Positions 23,210 through 35,589 are shown, counted from the first letter of the stretch. The stretch is DNA of 64,000 bases from Pisaster brevispinus (GCA_023634235.1 JAMKCF010000019.1:6389947-6453946); one strand, 5' to 3'. The notes: generated from the sequence alone by a model not told the origin. Numbers and translations are program-made.

Positions 23210-25630
23210 ACCATGATGGGCCATTTATAATTGGGTCCACCACGGCAGTAGAGGTGAAACAACGACAGCATTCCTACTGATTATGATGCTGCCAAAACAG
23301 CACTTAACCATTACTTCGTGCCAAAGAAAAATGCAGCATTCGCACAGTAGACATTTCACCAGGTCGTCCTAAAGGAAGGGGAAACAGTATTGCAATTTGT
23401 AACTAGACTTCGGATGGCGGCTGGAGACTGTGATTTTTGAGGTGAAAAAGACAACCAGATAAGAGATGCTGTGCTGAGTCAGTGCAAATCTGATTATGTT
23501 AGATGCAAGCTACTGGAAGCAGGGGATGAACTTACTCTAGAAAAGGCAATGAAAGTACCTGATAAGTGTGAAAAGAAGGTCAGATGGCTGCACTGTCTAG
23601 TCAAGGGCAAACCCTCTCAGTCTGCCACTGTCAACGTGGTATCTGACGAAACCAAAGCCAGGGGTGCGTTTTCGCGGTCGTAACCAATAACTGTTTCGGT
23701 TGACTTGGCCACTGTTTAATCACTAGTCAATGACCGAAACAGTTATTGGTTACAGCCGCGAAAACGCACCCCTGGTGACAAACCAAGCAAGCCTAAGAAA
23801 TGGGCCCAGCAATCCAAAACTCAAAGACAGGAAAATCAATCAGTGAAACCCGCAACCACTCCTACCAAAGGTGCTTGTTACAGATGTGGTCGAACTGGTC
23901 ATTTTGGTCGTGACCCCAAATACCCAGCAAGAGGCCAGACATGCCAAAAATGTTAAGGCAGAGAACATTTTGCCAAAGTCTGCAAGACCAAGTCCAAGCC
24001 AACAATCAACCATATCGGTGAGAAACATTTTGATTCAGAACCATTGTATGACTATGCATCTCTCATTCGGGAGAATACTTACTCGAATAAGATGAAGGTA
24101 AATATTGGTGGAGTTGACCTTCACATTTTGATTGATTCTGGGGCCACAAGCAACTTTATAGATGAACGTATGGGAATAGCTGAAACTTGCCAAGATGTGT
24201 GAATCCCAAGTAGCCCCACCAAACAGGAAATTGTGGGCATACGGTGCTGACCAAGCCCTATCATTGAAAGGTCTCTTCAGCTGTGAAGTGAGTATTGCAG
24301 AAAAATCTGTACCAGCTGAATTTATTGTCATTAAAGGCAAAGGTGTTCCCTTACTTGGCAAAAATACTGCAATGGAAATGGGCGTACAGCAAACAGCCCT
24401 CCACTTACCACAGAGGTAGCCAGCATTGATGAGCGTACAAAGAGTGGCTCGACCCAGAATACAGACACCGTTCAACAGTTCCATAAGCAATTTCCAGATG
24501 TGTTCAAAGGCGTGGGTAAGCTCAAAACTGAACAAGTAAAGCTTCACAGTGACCCCTCTGTCAAGCCAGTAGCACAATCACTTAGATGCCCTCCATTAAA
24601 TTTACACAGTAGAGTGGAGAAAAAGATTTGTTAATTGGAGGATCTCGACATAATTGAGCACATAGATGGTCCAACTCCTTGGGTCAACCCTGTAGTCACG
24701 TTGCCAAAACCGAATGTTGACACCACTCTGCCTTGACATGAGACGCGCTAATGAAGCGATTATACGCGGTTGTCATTCAATACTGACAGTAGATGAGCTA
24801 TTGCAGACAATGAATGGCTTAAAGTTCTTCAGCAAACTCGACCTCAAATGGGGCTATCTCCAGTTGGAGCTCAATAAGGGGTCGCAAGGAATCACAACCT
24901 TTGTTACTCACTGTGGTCTTTACCAATACAAACAACCACTCTTTGGAGTTAGCTCCGCGAGTGAGCAGTACCAGTTCATGATCGCAAAGACACTAGTGGA
25001 ATTTGAAGGTGTTGAAAACATCTCAGACAACATCATCGTTCATGCGTCTGACAAGGAGACACACGATAAGTGTTCGCAGAGTTGCGCAGATTGGAGGAGT
25101 TAGGTCTTACATGTACCTTGAACACAGAGAAAACCCAGTATAACATGATTCTGTTGGTATTCATGGGAATCCTTCTATCTGAGAAAGGCATTGGACCAAC
25201 ACTAGAGTGCGTAAGAGCTGTAGCAGAATTTTTCGTGAACCGGAAAGAGATTCGAAGCTTTCTTGGCCTAGTTAGGTTTAGTAGCAGATTCATACCTGAC
25301 ATGGCTACAGTATCTGATCCACTTCGTAAGCTAACCAGGTAGGGAATTCCATTTCAATTTGGGCTTCAACAGCGAACAGCCTTCAATACGCTAAAGGAAA
25401 GCCTCACAAACCTGACTACACTAGCGTACTATGACAGGAACGCAGCGACAAAAGTGATAGCTGATGCGAGTCCAGTTGGGCTGGGTGCCGTACTAGTCCA
25501 GGAACAACGCGACTGTTTGGTTCCAGTTTGCTATGCCAGTTGCAGCCTGACAGATTGCGAGAGGAGATATTCGTAGACTAGGCCAAGAGCATTAGCTTTA
25601 ACCTGGATATAGCTCATAACAAGCAGATTT
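23210..25630 (+). pseudogene. Ty3/gypsy retrotransposon remnant (gag-protease-RT-RNase H)
   Basis: Broken frames give the order of a Ty3/gypsy polyprotein. Gag-like sequence lies from about 23240, then two zinc knuckles near 23870-23990 (CYRCGRTGHFG, and CQKC...GREHFAKVC with a stop inside). A protease motif LIDSGATSNFID sits near 24128-24163. RT blocks follow (PWVNPVVTLPKP; FFSKLDLKWGYLQLEL; FGVSSASEQYQF; the YxDD position reads ISDNIIV, so the catalytic pair is lost). The connection block IRSFLGLVRFSSRFIP and RNase H ADASPVGLGAVLVQEQ come last. Several stops and frameshifts and the altered catalytic site make it inactive. It stops in RNase H near 25630 where a LINE begins; no LTR or integrase is seen. 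Confidence 0.85.
23658..23775. repeat. Foldback MITE inside the gypsy gag
   Basis: The 118-bp insertion has nearly perfect inverted arms of about 38 bases (CCAGGGGTGCGTTTTCGCGG and its complement, then ACCAATAACTGTTTCGG) and interrupts the gag reading frame between two parts that otherwise continue. It can fold into a long hairpin. Confidence 0.75.
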
Positions 25631-25721
25631 TTTCAGGATAGGTAAAAAAAGTGCCTAGAATAACATACTAAAAGTCCCCCAAAATCCCCTTGGAGCTCTT
25701 TCCCTTGAAGCACTCCTCAAA

Positions 25722-26995
25722 GCTCACAATGATATCTTGCAAGCAGTTGACAACAAGAAAGTAGTGCTCCTTGTTCTTCTAGATCTGTCAGCTGCTTTCG
25801 ATACGATTGACCATGACACACTTCTGCACACACTCCATCACGACTTCGGTGTTAGAGGAGTTGCCCTGAGATGGTTCCAATCATATCTGCATGATCGACG
25901 TCAAGCTGTCATCATTAATGGGTCCTCATCTGAGACTGTGGATCTCAATTTCGGCGTTCCCCAAGTATCAGTTCTTGGCCCTCTGCTCTTCACCCTCTAC
26001 ACTACTTCCATCAGTCGTATTGCTCAACATCATGGTCTTGAGATTCACCTCTATGCTGATGATACACAGATATACACATCATGTAATCCAAACCTCCCTG
26101 GCAGTGAAGAAGATGCAATCAATAAGCTGACATCATGCATAAATGACATCAAGTCTTGGATGTCAGCAAATTTCCTGAAGCTGAACGACAACAAGACAGA
26201 ATTCATCGCTATCTGTTCCCCTCGTCTTAGAAGCAGACTCACAATCAATACAGATTGGTGATGCCCTCATCGCTACCTCCCAAGGTGCTCGGAACCTTGG
26301 CATCTTCTTCGATGAGAATTTGACCATGGATAAGCATGTCTCAAATATATGTAAGTCTTCTTTCTACCATCTCCGGAACATTGCAGCAATCAGAGGTGCA
26401 CTTACCAGATGAACGGCCAAGTGTCTTGTCCATTCCCTCATTTCATCACGATTGGACTTCTGCAATAGTTTGTTATCTGGACTGCCACAACACATCATAC
26501 ACAAGCTACAATCAGTGCAGAATGCTGCTGCTCGCCTGATTACTGGAACCAAGAAATATGACCACATCACACCAATACTTCATCAACTTCACTGGCTCCC
26601 CGTACATTTCAGAATTCGGTTCAAAATCATCCTTCTCGCGTTTAAGGCTCTTCATCAACTCGCCCCAATCTACATCCGGGACATGCTACATCTTCGTAAT
26701 GTCAGGCCTGGTCTACGGTCATCGGCTCTCACACTCCACGTACCCATATCCCGCCTCGCTAGCTACGGAGACAGAGCTTTCTCCAGCATTGCACCTCGTC
26801 TTTGGAACTCACTGCCGCTTGCCCTCAGAACACAAAGTAATCCCTCAACCTTCAAATGGCAGCTCAAAACACACCTCTTCAAACAAATATCTTAAATCAT
26901 GGACTCTTGACTTTGGGAACCGGCGCCCTTGAATGGCATTTTCTTTGTCAGATACTGTGCGCCCTATAAGTGCTGTATATTATTATTATTATTAA
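25722..26995 (+). pseudogene. 5'-truncated CR1/L2-like LINE
   Basis: A partial ORF2 starts inside the RT: VLLVLLDLSAAFDTIDHDT, NFGVPQVSVLGPLLFTLYT, LHLYADDTQ-like motif read as IHLYADDTQIYTS, then LKLNDNKTEF. A frameshift near 26262 and a stop near 26411 break the frame before [40 protein letters not shown] and the final LWNSLP and [10 protein letters not shown]. The 3' UTR ends gtgcgccctataagtgctg followed by ATT repeats (26977-26995), the typical tail of the CR1/L2 group. It joins the gypsy remnant directly, so it inserted into or next to it. Confidence 0.85.
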
Positions 26996-27002
26996 TTATA
27001 TA

Positions 27003-27312
27003 TTTCCAGGCACAAGGAATCCAATAGAACCATTATTTTGAGAGTTCAGAACTCAGAAGTATCAAAAACCAAGATGGCGTCCAAAATGGCCGCCAATTTC
27101 AAACTTTTTCATAAAGTATGCAGCTTAACATGCTGTAACACAATTAAAGCGTCCAAGATATGTTTTAAGGCACAAGGAAGAGTTTAGAACTCATGAGCAT
27201 CTAAACCAATATGGCGTCCAAAATGGCGTTCAAAATGGCTCCTATTTTTCAAATCTTATCAAAGCCATATGCAGCCAGACATGCTGTACAAACAATAAAA
27301 GTGTCTAAACAT
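27003..27312. repeat. Two diverged tandem copies of a 160-bp unit
   Basis: A unit beginning ggcacaagga and containing atggcgtccaaaatggc, then catgctgtaacacaattaaa, is repeated at about 27010 and 27170. The aagatggcg words resemble YY1 sites, but no promoter function is shown. Confidence 0.55.
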
Positions 27313-28149
27313 AGCCTAAATCAGCACCTGAAAGGTTATTCATGATACTCATTGCCTGCTGTGTGTTCATCGGAGACACGAACGGAACCGCATGGCTGGT
27401 CGCGCGGTCCAATGAATAGTCTGGCAACAATGATACTGCTTCGAGTGTTGTCGATTTACACGCAGGTATAAGAGGTACCATACAAGTTTCGTTGGTCTGA
27501 GCTTTACTGTACCAGACAAAGTTTTTAAGCCATGAAATAGTGTAAGTTGTTTCTGCCGGGGATTTATGAAAGTTAAATAACACATTTTTCATTGACGATT
27601 TCATTTCTTTTGATTAAAGTTTTTTACGTCACATCATGATCCAACAACTGGTTACCTGCTTCTTTACGGCATAAGAATGGTATAAGCGGTCACCAGCGAA
27701 AGTCATAATTGAAACGAGCATGGTTTGAGACCCAAGTTTCACGACCCTCCCTTGGCTCGAAAGATGTGCTGGATGAACACCATCACATTACACAGGCCAT
27801 GTTTTGCAGGGATTTTTGTTTAAAAAAAAAATGTACGTTAGTTTTTGTTCTTCAGTATTAAAGGGACACACTGGCTTACTGTTTACTTAATATAGTGATG
27901 TGGAATGACAGACAATAATTTTTAAATGGTTGTTGTAAAAACAAATCATCGTAAAACACGCTTCGGTTGCACGGACTCTCTGAATGTGAATCTTACGTTC
28001 AATTTTTCATCATTATTTACAAATTGTATCAATAATCTGAATACATAGTCTTTTTTGTCAAATACTCATGAATAATTGTAAAAAAACAGATTTAAATTTG
28101 GTTCAGTAAATTACTTTTATACGGCTGGAAGTAAAACTGACTCCTAAGA
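27313..28149. other. Intronic stretch, nothing recognised
   Basis: A 99-codon minus-strand open frame (27305-27604) has no motif I recognise and is not called. Confidence 0.4.
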
Positions 28150-28209
28150 TCACGTGATTTATCCGAACCACTTTTTTGGTTCGGATACATGTAGGCCTAA
28201 ATCACGTGA
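28150..28209. repeat. Nested hairpin with TCACGTGA ends
   Basis: TCACGTGATTTA at 28150-28161 is the exact reverse complement of 28198-28209, and inside it ATCCGAACCA pairs with TGGTTCGGAT around a short T-rich loop. It may be a tiny MITE or a regulatory palindrome. Confidence 0.5.
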
Positions 28210-28343
28210 CCTTGAAAACGGCAAAATTTGATGGTTTCTTTTAGGAACCGTTCTTCTCCATTCCTGGAAGACCTTTGAAGTTATATGTTAGCCTATTTTG
28301 TAGCCCAAATAGCCCAACGAAGCCGGTGTGCCCCTTTAACACG

Positions 28344-28460
28344 GCGGCGTTTAAGCCGCCTGGCGTATAAGCCGCCTGGCGTATAAGCCGCCTGGCGTAT
28401 AAGCCGCAGAAATTTTTATCAGGGCCAAAATCAATGTATGCATAAGCCGCGGCTTATACA
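28344..28460. repeat. 16-bp tandem repeat in a palindromic element
   Basis: The unit cgtataagccgcctgg occurs about four times (first copy cgtttaag). It is followed by a palindrome aagccgcggctt and a terminal tacggtat. It looks like part of a dispersed element rather than a gene. Confidence 0.6.
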
Positions 28461-29085
28461 TGTATGCCGAAGATTACGGTATAAAAGACTATGTTCCAAA
28501 GTGAATTAACTGGACAAAACTTTGAACTCCAAGATAGAGTTACATTTAAAGGCATTGTTCTTCATTTATTGAAAGTTTGTTTCAAAGTTAAACTGTTACA
28601 TGTACATTGTATTAAAAGCATTTGGCCTACAACACAGACATTCCCACTTTCTGGCGCCACAATCCTAGAGGTTTCATCTTGCGAAAAAATTTAACCTCAC
28701 ATCACAATAATCAGTTGTGCCATTTTGGAAGCCAATGTCACAGTGTGTTAAAGACCCGTTTTATATTCGGTCGCGAGATGATTTATTCAATGCCGAACGT
28801 CACTCATCTTCAGTGACTGCACTCATGAAACTTGGGTAGACAGTGTGAATATATTTTGTTAACGCCATTTCTTAAGGAGGTGATAAATATTAGAAGCGAA
28901 AGAATAAGTAAACAATAACAATTAAAACTAGACATGTGTCTGTCCTAGGTCAAACAAAGCTTTCTGGGTTTTTTCACTTCGGTTGCCCTTACCCAGTTTC
29001 TTTGTTCCATTAAATCGCCCAGGCGGCCCTCATGCATTCCTTTCGTTACACAACGCCAGGTGCGTTTCTCTGACTCCACTCACGC

Positions 29086-29100
29086 ACGTGTATATAAAAG
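29086..29100 (+). promoter_or_regulatory. Possible TATA box
   Basis: CACGTG is followed at once by TATATAAAAG. About 30-80 bases downstream lies a CT-rich stretch that could hold a start site. The nearest plausible coding exon on this strand opens at 30721. The link is inference only. Confidence 0.25.
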
Positions 29101-29661
29101 TTGACTGCATACACACTCTCTCTCCTGGATGAGGCAGCAGTTTTAACCAGCACCAGAGTGTGTTGCCACCTAGCGCTCTTATCTTTTAGAGAGGACAATT
29201 CAGCACTTACATTACTTTCTTAGGACTCTTGTTGATGGTGTGCTGTTTGGCAGTAGTACACAGCTAATAGGCACACCGCAGTTGCAAGCAAATTAATTCG
29301 ACCATAAACAGAAGTGCATTATAATTTCTTTGGCACAAGTATTGCCCTCTTATTATTGACTTACAAAAAGGCAAAGTAGCCAAATTTCCATTTAGTCTTT
29401 ATCATTTCAATTCATTAGCAAAGAACACCCTACTAAATATGACCTGGTTTTGAAGGCACCATGACATGAACAACCATCCTTGCTCTATGAAACAACACAG
29501 ACCATAACCATAACCATGATGGTGATTTTGAACCTCACCATGACTCCCAATCTTACTCACTGACTCTAATCTTAACCCTTGTCAAACATTGTTCATGATC
29601 TTGAACTTTACCCTGTAGTCTAACCTTTACACCCTATATAATGTATATCCACTATTAAACC

Positions 29662-30410
29662 CAGGGGCGGATCCAGGATTTTTTAAATTGGGAGGGGCAC
29701 ACCGCACACCCAGGATTTTGTAATAGGGGGCAAAAGAGAACCCCCCCAAAATGGTGGGGTTAAGGGGCTGGCCTTACAGCCCCTGTTGGGGTCCAGGGGG
29801 GAAGCCCTGGTGGGGGTCCAGCGTGGGGAGAAGGCCCCTAAAACTCTGAGCCTTTGGCGTTTTGAGGGGTGAACAATCAAGCCTTCATGTGCCTAAAACA
29901 GAAACAGAAAAATAGACACACTTTTTAAGCAATTCAGATCCGTATCACTCTTCTAAATTTACTGGAAAATCAATGGTGGGGTCCAGGGGGCGAAGCCCGG
30001 GTGGAGGTCCAATGAGCAAAGCCCCTAGAACAGGGATGTGATGTCTCCGTTTTTTCTCGTTTTTTTTTAACCCCCCTAAAACCCCCCCCCCAAAAAAAAA
30101 AAAAATTATTATTATTATTTTGTAAAAAATTAAGACCATAAACCAAATAGAATGCCCCAGAGTGCAGATTATGGCTTTTAAAACAACATATACATGTAAA
30201 TGTATGTAAGTAGGCTTCGAGCTCGCAAGTTTTCGCCCTCACAAGCTTTCACACAGTTCATGTTTTTTTTATAAACAGTCTATTACATCCCTGCTAGAAG
30301 CTCTGAGCTTTGTGCCTTTTGAGGTGTGAAAAATCAAGCCTCTATGTGCCTATAAACAGAAATAGACACACTTTTTGAGCACTAATTCTGATCCATAATA
30401 ATATTCTAAT
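29662..30410. repeat. Diverged repeat with CAGGGGCGGATCC end and internal duplication
   Basis: The segment starts CAGGGGCGGATCCAGG, a common hAT-type end. It contains two copies of ggggtccaggggg(c)gaagccc (near 29789 and 29979). It also has two copies of a roughly 100-bp block starting ctctgagc (near 29849 and 30300) that includes caagcct, atgtgcct and atagacacactttt. A homopolymer cluster (T9, C10, A13, ATT) lies at 30059-30120. No coding capacity. Confidence 0.5.
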
Positions 30411-30720
30411 TTTACTAAAAAACAAAATTGAATCCCAAGAAACTTCGCGTTTGGATCTGGTCGCTGCATTATCTGGTTTCATGCATATTCATTAAAAACA
30501 TATTGAGTAAAATCTGGCGTTTCTCAAATTCAAGATTAGTGTAGTCTTGGACATACTTTACACTTGAATACTGGAACGACATGAAATATAATTTATCCCG
30601 GACAAATTGGCACGTCAGGTTTCAAATGCTTAATGTTATTGTTGCAAATCTAAACAATTACAAGTGACATACCATGAAAGATTCTTTTTGGCGGAAAGAA
30701 AAAAATGTAAACGGCATAGG

Positions 30721-31011
30721 ATGAAAAAGAAATCCATCCTGCTGCTGGAGGGAAAAAACTACACCACACACACTTGTTACAGGCCTGTCATGAGGAAGTC
30801 ATTGGTGACAGTAGCAGCAACAGTGGCAGTAGTTCTGCTAGTAATTCTAGCGATTTCAGTTCGCCAGACCGCGGAAGTCAAAGCCCATGACGGGAATTTC
30901 CGTGGTGCAGAACCCTACAGGTTTGGCCTTCCCTCATCATCCGGTATGCCAAGGCAAATAATACGGAGACGAAGCCCAACAGGACAACGATCATCTTTTA
31001 AACATCGACTG
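30721..31011 (+). CDS. Candidate exon for a single-pass type II membrane protein
   Basis: From the ATG at 30721 (or 30790) the frame runs to a donor CTG|GTGAGT in phase 0. A basic N-terminus is followed by a hydrophobic segment LVTVAATVAVVLLVILAISV, then a hydrophilic stem containing GNFRGAEPYRFGLPSSSG and a basic end. This is the shape of a first exon of a Golgi glycosyl- or sulfotransferase or another type II membrane protein. No catalytic domain is present in the window and I do not recognise the family. It lies inside intron 1 of the coiled-coil gene on the same strand, so it would be a nested gene. Confidence 0.35.
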
Positions 31012-34000
31012 GTGAGTTGTTTATCAAAGATAAGGGAATCAAATTACATGTACATGAACATCTTGGTCTGTAGTGAAGTGTTTTAAGTGTAGTGCACGCT
31101 TTCCTCATCATAAGGTCAACAGTATTTTTGGTTTAGTAGGCCAAGCTGTGTCCAATGTAGAAATACTTATGAATTACATTTACAATGAATTATGGGGTCA
31201 TGCACCCCCCCCAACATATATAAAAACTCTTGGACACCCTCAGAAAAAAATGACAACAAATAATCACCACACCCCCGTACTTGCCCACACAGAAAGACGG
31301 CGTTAAGTTATTACCCCTCCTGTTCTTCCTGATCCAGGTGTACTTGTGGCATTGGGTCACCCACTGAATGTGACAGATTTTAGGATAGACCGATGATCCG
31401 AACAGATGTTTTAGCTGAGTGGTTTAAAGCGTGCTGTGTATCGAGCAGTTTTTCAGACAGTACATTTGAAGTATCAGGTTCCATGGGTGAAGAGGGTGTA
31501 CATGGAACAGTTGAACAGTAACTACAGTTTCAAGACAAAAGTGAATATGTTTAAAACTCTCAACTTTTATTACCAGGTTGACCAAAAATCATTGTTTTTG
31601 TCTTTCCACCTACATTATGTATGGAAGGAAACCTACAACTATCCCATCATTACATAATCATATTGTTTTAATAATGAAGAAAGAGGATAAGATGATCTTT
31701 CATGGATTGACCACAAAATAAATTGCTAGATAACTGTATACTGAGTTTCCTCAGTTGGTATTGATTTGTTCCCTTTATTTAATTCTCTTCAATCTCCAGG
31801 AAATTTCAACGTGTGGCTTATCCTTAAGTCGTAAGATGGTGATGGGGATATGTGAAGGCTGAACTGAGTTTCACTATCATGAATACAACCCGACAAATGT
31901 ACCCAATTCAAGATGACATGTACAAAGGCTTCAGCTATCCTGACCTGGATTAACTTTTTTTTGCTACACTTTTCATGAACATGCATTTCTTTGAAAACAT
32001 TTTTTGCTATTTAATTTCACTTCAGACCCGGACATGTAACCTTGAGGAAGAAAAAAATAAACTGCAGAGCGAACAGAAATTATGCATAAATAAATAGTGT
32101 TTTCCAGTTTTTTATGTTACTTTAAAGGAAGAGTTGTTACATGCCTTTATAGACATTCTAACTCGTCAGAGTGAAATTCTACAGTACACAAGTCATTATG
32201 CATGTAACGATACATTGACGATAAACATGATAAAGGAATGTTGTTATACAGCATTGCGATAACTTTCTTTTATCATGTTGGTAGTGTGTTTGTTTCACAC
32301 TTTTTTTCAAAATACATAATTGTAAACACAGGAAATGCTTTTGCTTGTTTTATTGCTGTCTTAAGAATTCTTCCCTGTGTAACATTTACTGCACTTACTT
32401 AATACATCATGAAACGAACCGTGTTGCATTGTGATTATATCATATCTTTACACCCCTACTCTGGGTATGAAACTTATTGAAATAGATTTCCAGATGTTGA
32501 CATTTTCCAGAGGTTGAAATTAATTGACTTGAATTTTATTGTAGCCCACAGAGCTAGTCATGCCAAAATGTTACTATTTCTCATTGAATGAATAATGGAC
32601 TTCTTCTTTGTACACTTTTTACACCTATGGAAATCAAAATGTTGCTTGTAAAAGTGTTGTGATCCACTTTTAACTATTTTGTGAACTGTTTATTATACCA
32701 TCAACTCATGATAAATTGCAAGATTAAATAAAAAAATATATTGGGTAACAAAATCTTTGTGTCATAATTTACATACTCCTTTAGCTTGTCTTTTAAAGCC
32801 TTACATGTATGTATCACACAATTTTCTAAACCTTGTTAGTTGAGAAACAGTCTTTTGTTTTTTTCTTAAATTTAAATCCTAAATTCTGATTCAGACCAAA
32901 AGAACAACCAATTCATGTTTTTTTATAAAAGATTCGTTGGTGCAGCTGATGTAGAGGGTTCGGCCAATCTGAGTTAAGCACTTGGTCTAGCTGTTGACAG
33001 TCCAACTGTTGATGGATTAATCCTTTCTCCGTTCTTGAAGATTTCCTTTAGAAGTTTAGCATCTAAAAAAAGCAAAATGTTACAATTGAAAACAAATAAA
33101 AAATTTACCCCCAAAATCATAAATCCCCCACTTTTCTGCCGGGGGTGTTGGGGGGGGGGGGTGTTGGAAAGGATTATCACTCCACCAACTACCGTGTTCT
33201 ATGTCCCCCATCTCGTATCTCGCACTCGTGTTATCGAATCTCGTGTTTTAATCTCGCCTTAGGTTTCAATCTTTATAGCCTGAAAATCACTGACACCTCC
33301 ATGCTCCAAAATTAGCTCAATGTCCGGTAAAATGTACCCATAAATTTATAAAACCCACATAACTTTTTCTTTTGGGTGGGGGGTGGGGGAGTTACTTCTA
33401 GAACAAGCTGTTCTGCTATCATCTCCACAAACCTCATCATAGGTCATCATGTACAAAATCATACTTGAAACTTGTTGCCCGTCATGTTTATGCACCTGAA
33501 GTTCTGTTTTGAAACCGCATCACAACAAAATGTGTTCTTTGTTTAAACAGTGAGCTCGGCGTGGGTCCAGAAATCCCACTCCGGAAAAAAAGGTTGCTAA
33601 AAAAATGATCGTTATTCAGAATCCTCGCCTTCCGGTAACAAATATGGCTGCTTTCACTGGTAATCATTGTATGCTGCACACAACTTTGGTCCCTGATAAC
33701 ATACGGTTCACATATAAAAACATAGGCCATTGGTTATTGTGGAACAGCGATGACATATGAGACTTGTGGAGGCGATAGCGGAATGAACTTCATAGTTCTA
33801 GGGGGGGGGGGGGGAGTGTTGGAAAGGTGATCAATCCAGTAACCACCTTTTCACTAAAAATGACTAGTATGCAAAAAAAAATACAAAATTGTCATAATGA
33901 ATGAAAAGGTTGGAAGTGGATTAGTCACCCCTTCCTTCATTTATTATAATAAAAACAAACAAATTATTTCCATGTCTTGTAACAAAGAAATGACCAATGA

Positions 34001-34537
34001 ACGGAGGGATTTATACTAGCATTCGCATTGTTTAGTGACATGATGGTGAACACCATACTACATGCTCAAGGTCCGGTTGTAGATTTTTTAGTGGTGTACA
34101 TCTGTACTGCCCAATTGGTTTTGCCCAATATCCAGACTAGGAGTTTTCGATCATAAATCACTTACCCGTGGGATTTGCTTGTCTTGTTGTTAGTTTGGCC
34201 CTTTCACTCTCTGGCCTTTCAGCTTGATTCCCTGACCACATTGTAGCAATCTTTGGGCCTTCAGTGTGGACTCAATTGTACCCTTTTTGAGGATAGTTTG
34301 CTAGCCCTTTGCTGCACAGATCAAAGGGGTCAGAGAATTCTGTTCACCACACCCACATTGTGTTAGCGTCACTATCCAGATCCAAATTATGTTAACAAAT
34401 AAACATGTCTAAGTCCCCTCCGTTAGGATTTTCTATGAATATTGTACAAAAAATAGTAATACATGCTACATACATGATGCACTTTGCTAGATTCAGACAT
34501 TTATGATGCATTATAAGGGAGAGAAGACTTTTTGAGT
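31012..34537. other. Intronic stretch with G homopolymers
   Basis: No exon recognised. Two segments share gggtgttggaaaggattatca-like text following long G runs (about 33151-33162 and 33801-33814), so they are copies of one repeat. An A/T-rich run fills 32690-32750. Confidence 0.45.
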
Positions 34538-34770
34538 CACGGTGTAACAAAGACACCAGTGTCTCGGTTACGCGTGAAACTGTTGGCTTTTACTTCTTGG
34601 CCTTCGTTTGAAGGTTTTCATTGAAAATAGCTGAATTACTGTATACTAATGATGTTTACATATTACCCTTTGAAATTTAAATTTTCAATGAAAACCTAGT
34701 TTATGGCAAAACAAGTCACAATTTTCCCACTGTAACAGGAAACTGAGACTCCGGTGTCTCCGTTACAGTG
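34538..34770. mobile_element. Foldback element with doubly nested inverted repeats
   Basis: The outer ends CACGGTGTAAC...AGACACCAGTGTCTC and GAGACTCCGGTGTCT..GTTACAGTG are imperfect inverted copies. An inner pair, AGGTTTTCATTGAAAAT (34612-34628) and its exact complement (34681-34697), lies inside. No coding capacity; it fits a MITE. Confidence 0.55.
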
Positions 34771-35401
34771 TATGGATAGTTTTGGATCGTATATCATGTA
34801 CATATATGGAAAAAACAAAATCTGATTCGAGAAATTGAAGTCATACATTAAACGTATGAGCTATCCCTACCACTTAAACATGCAAAGAATATAGAAAGTA
34901 CATTATCTTTTGAGATATAACACCATGTCACGCTTTGGCCCCCTTATTTATGGATATAGAGTATACAAAACGAATGTATATGGTGCAGGAAATAAGTTTT
35001 TTTTTAACTGTAAGGTTTGAATTGGAAGTCAAGGTCAAATGAGGTCACATTCTGTACTGTTTGTTAAGTCTTTAGAGCCCTTTCTGATTATGTATAGATG
35101 ATAAAAATCCAATGTGTGGTTCAGGAGTTATGAATTTTTCAAGTATTAAATTTCATCGACCTGAGAGTCCCATTTGAGATTAGCCTGTACATTTATACCA
35201 AGTAGTCTAGGCAGCTGATTTGATAATGTAAATATGGCGAGTATAAAACATTGATCATTTACTTGATATATCATCTTTAGGGAATTAATGTCCTAATGTT
35301 AATCATAACATCAGTTACATCATACTGAGGGTGCTAATTCATGTATAACTATATGATGTTTTGGTTGGAATGAAACCTAACACTGTCTGTATTTGTTTCA
35401 G

Positions 35402-35589
35402 CTTGTGGAGTATTTGTCTGCCTATCGTCCACTCTTGACAGCAATAAAAGCTGAGTTTGAAGACTGTATACAGACCATTGAACGAGGGCAGCAAGAGGCT
35501 TTCTTCCTGTCGGGCAAAGTAAAAACCATGGCTGCCGAACAAACAACTCTTAGTTTTTATACCAAGAGAGCTGACCAACTGAAACAGAA
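35402..35589 (+). CDS. TSNAXIP1-like protein, second recognised exon
   Basis: The acceptor TTTGTTTCAG precedes LVEYLSAYRPLLTAIKAEF in phase 0, matching the phase-0 donor at 22174. The exon ends AA|GTAATG in phase 2. It completes the YxPLLxxIKxEF core of the TSNAXIP1 N-terminal domain begun in the previous exon and continues into a coiled coil (QEAFFLSGKVKTMAAEQTTL, YTKRADQLKQK). Intron 1 is 13,227 bp. No break is seen. Confidence 0.75.

Noticed and set aside
24035..24577. 180-codon minus-strand open frame
   Set aside because: It lies antisense to gypsy protease and RT sequence and is a shadow of that coding DNA.
27305..27604. 99-codon minus-strand open frame
   Set aside because: No motif, no splice context and no codon pattern to support it.
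30721..31011. Exon of the coiled-coil gene between exons 1 and 2
   Set aside because: Its phase would allow it, but inserting a membrane segment would break the VFGQ-LVEYLSAYRPLL core, which reads continuously without it.
33801..33814. Long G run as a G-quadruplex regulatory site
   Set aside because: It is a homopolymer within a repeat seen twice; length may also reflect sequencing error.
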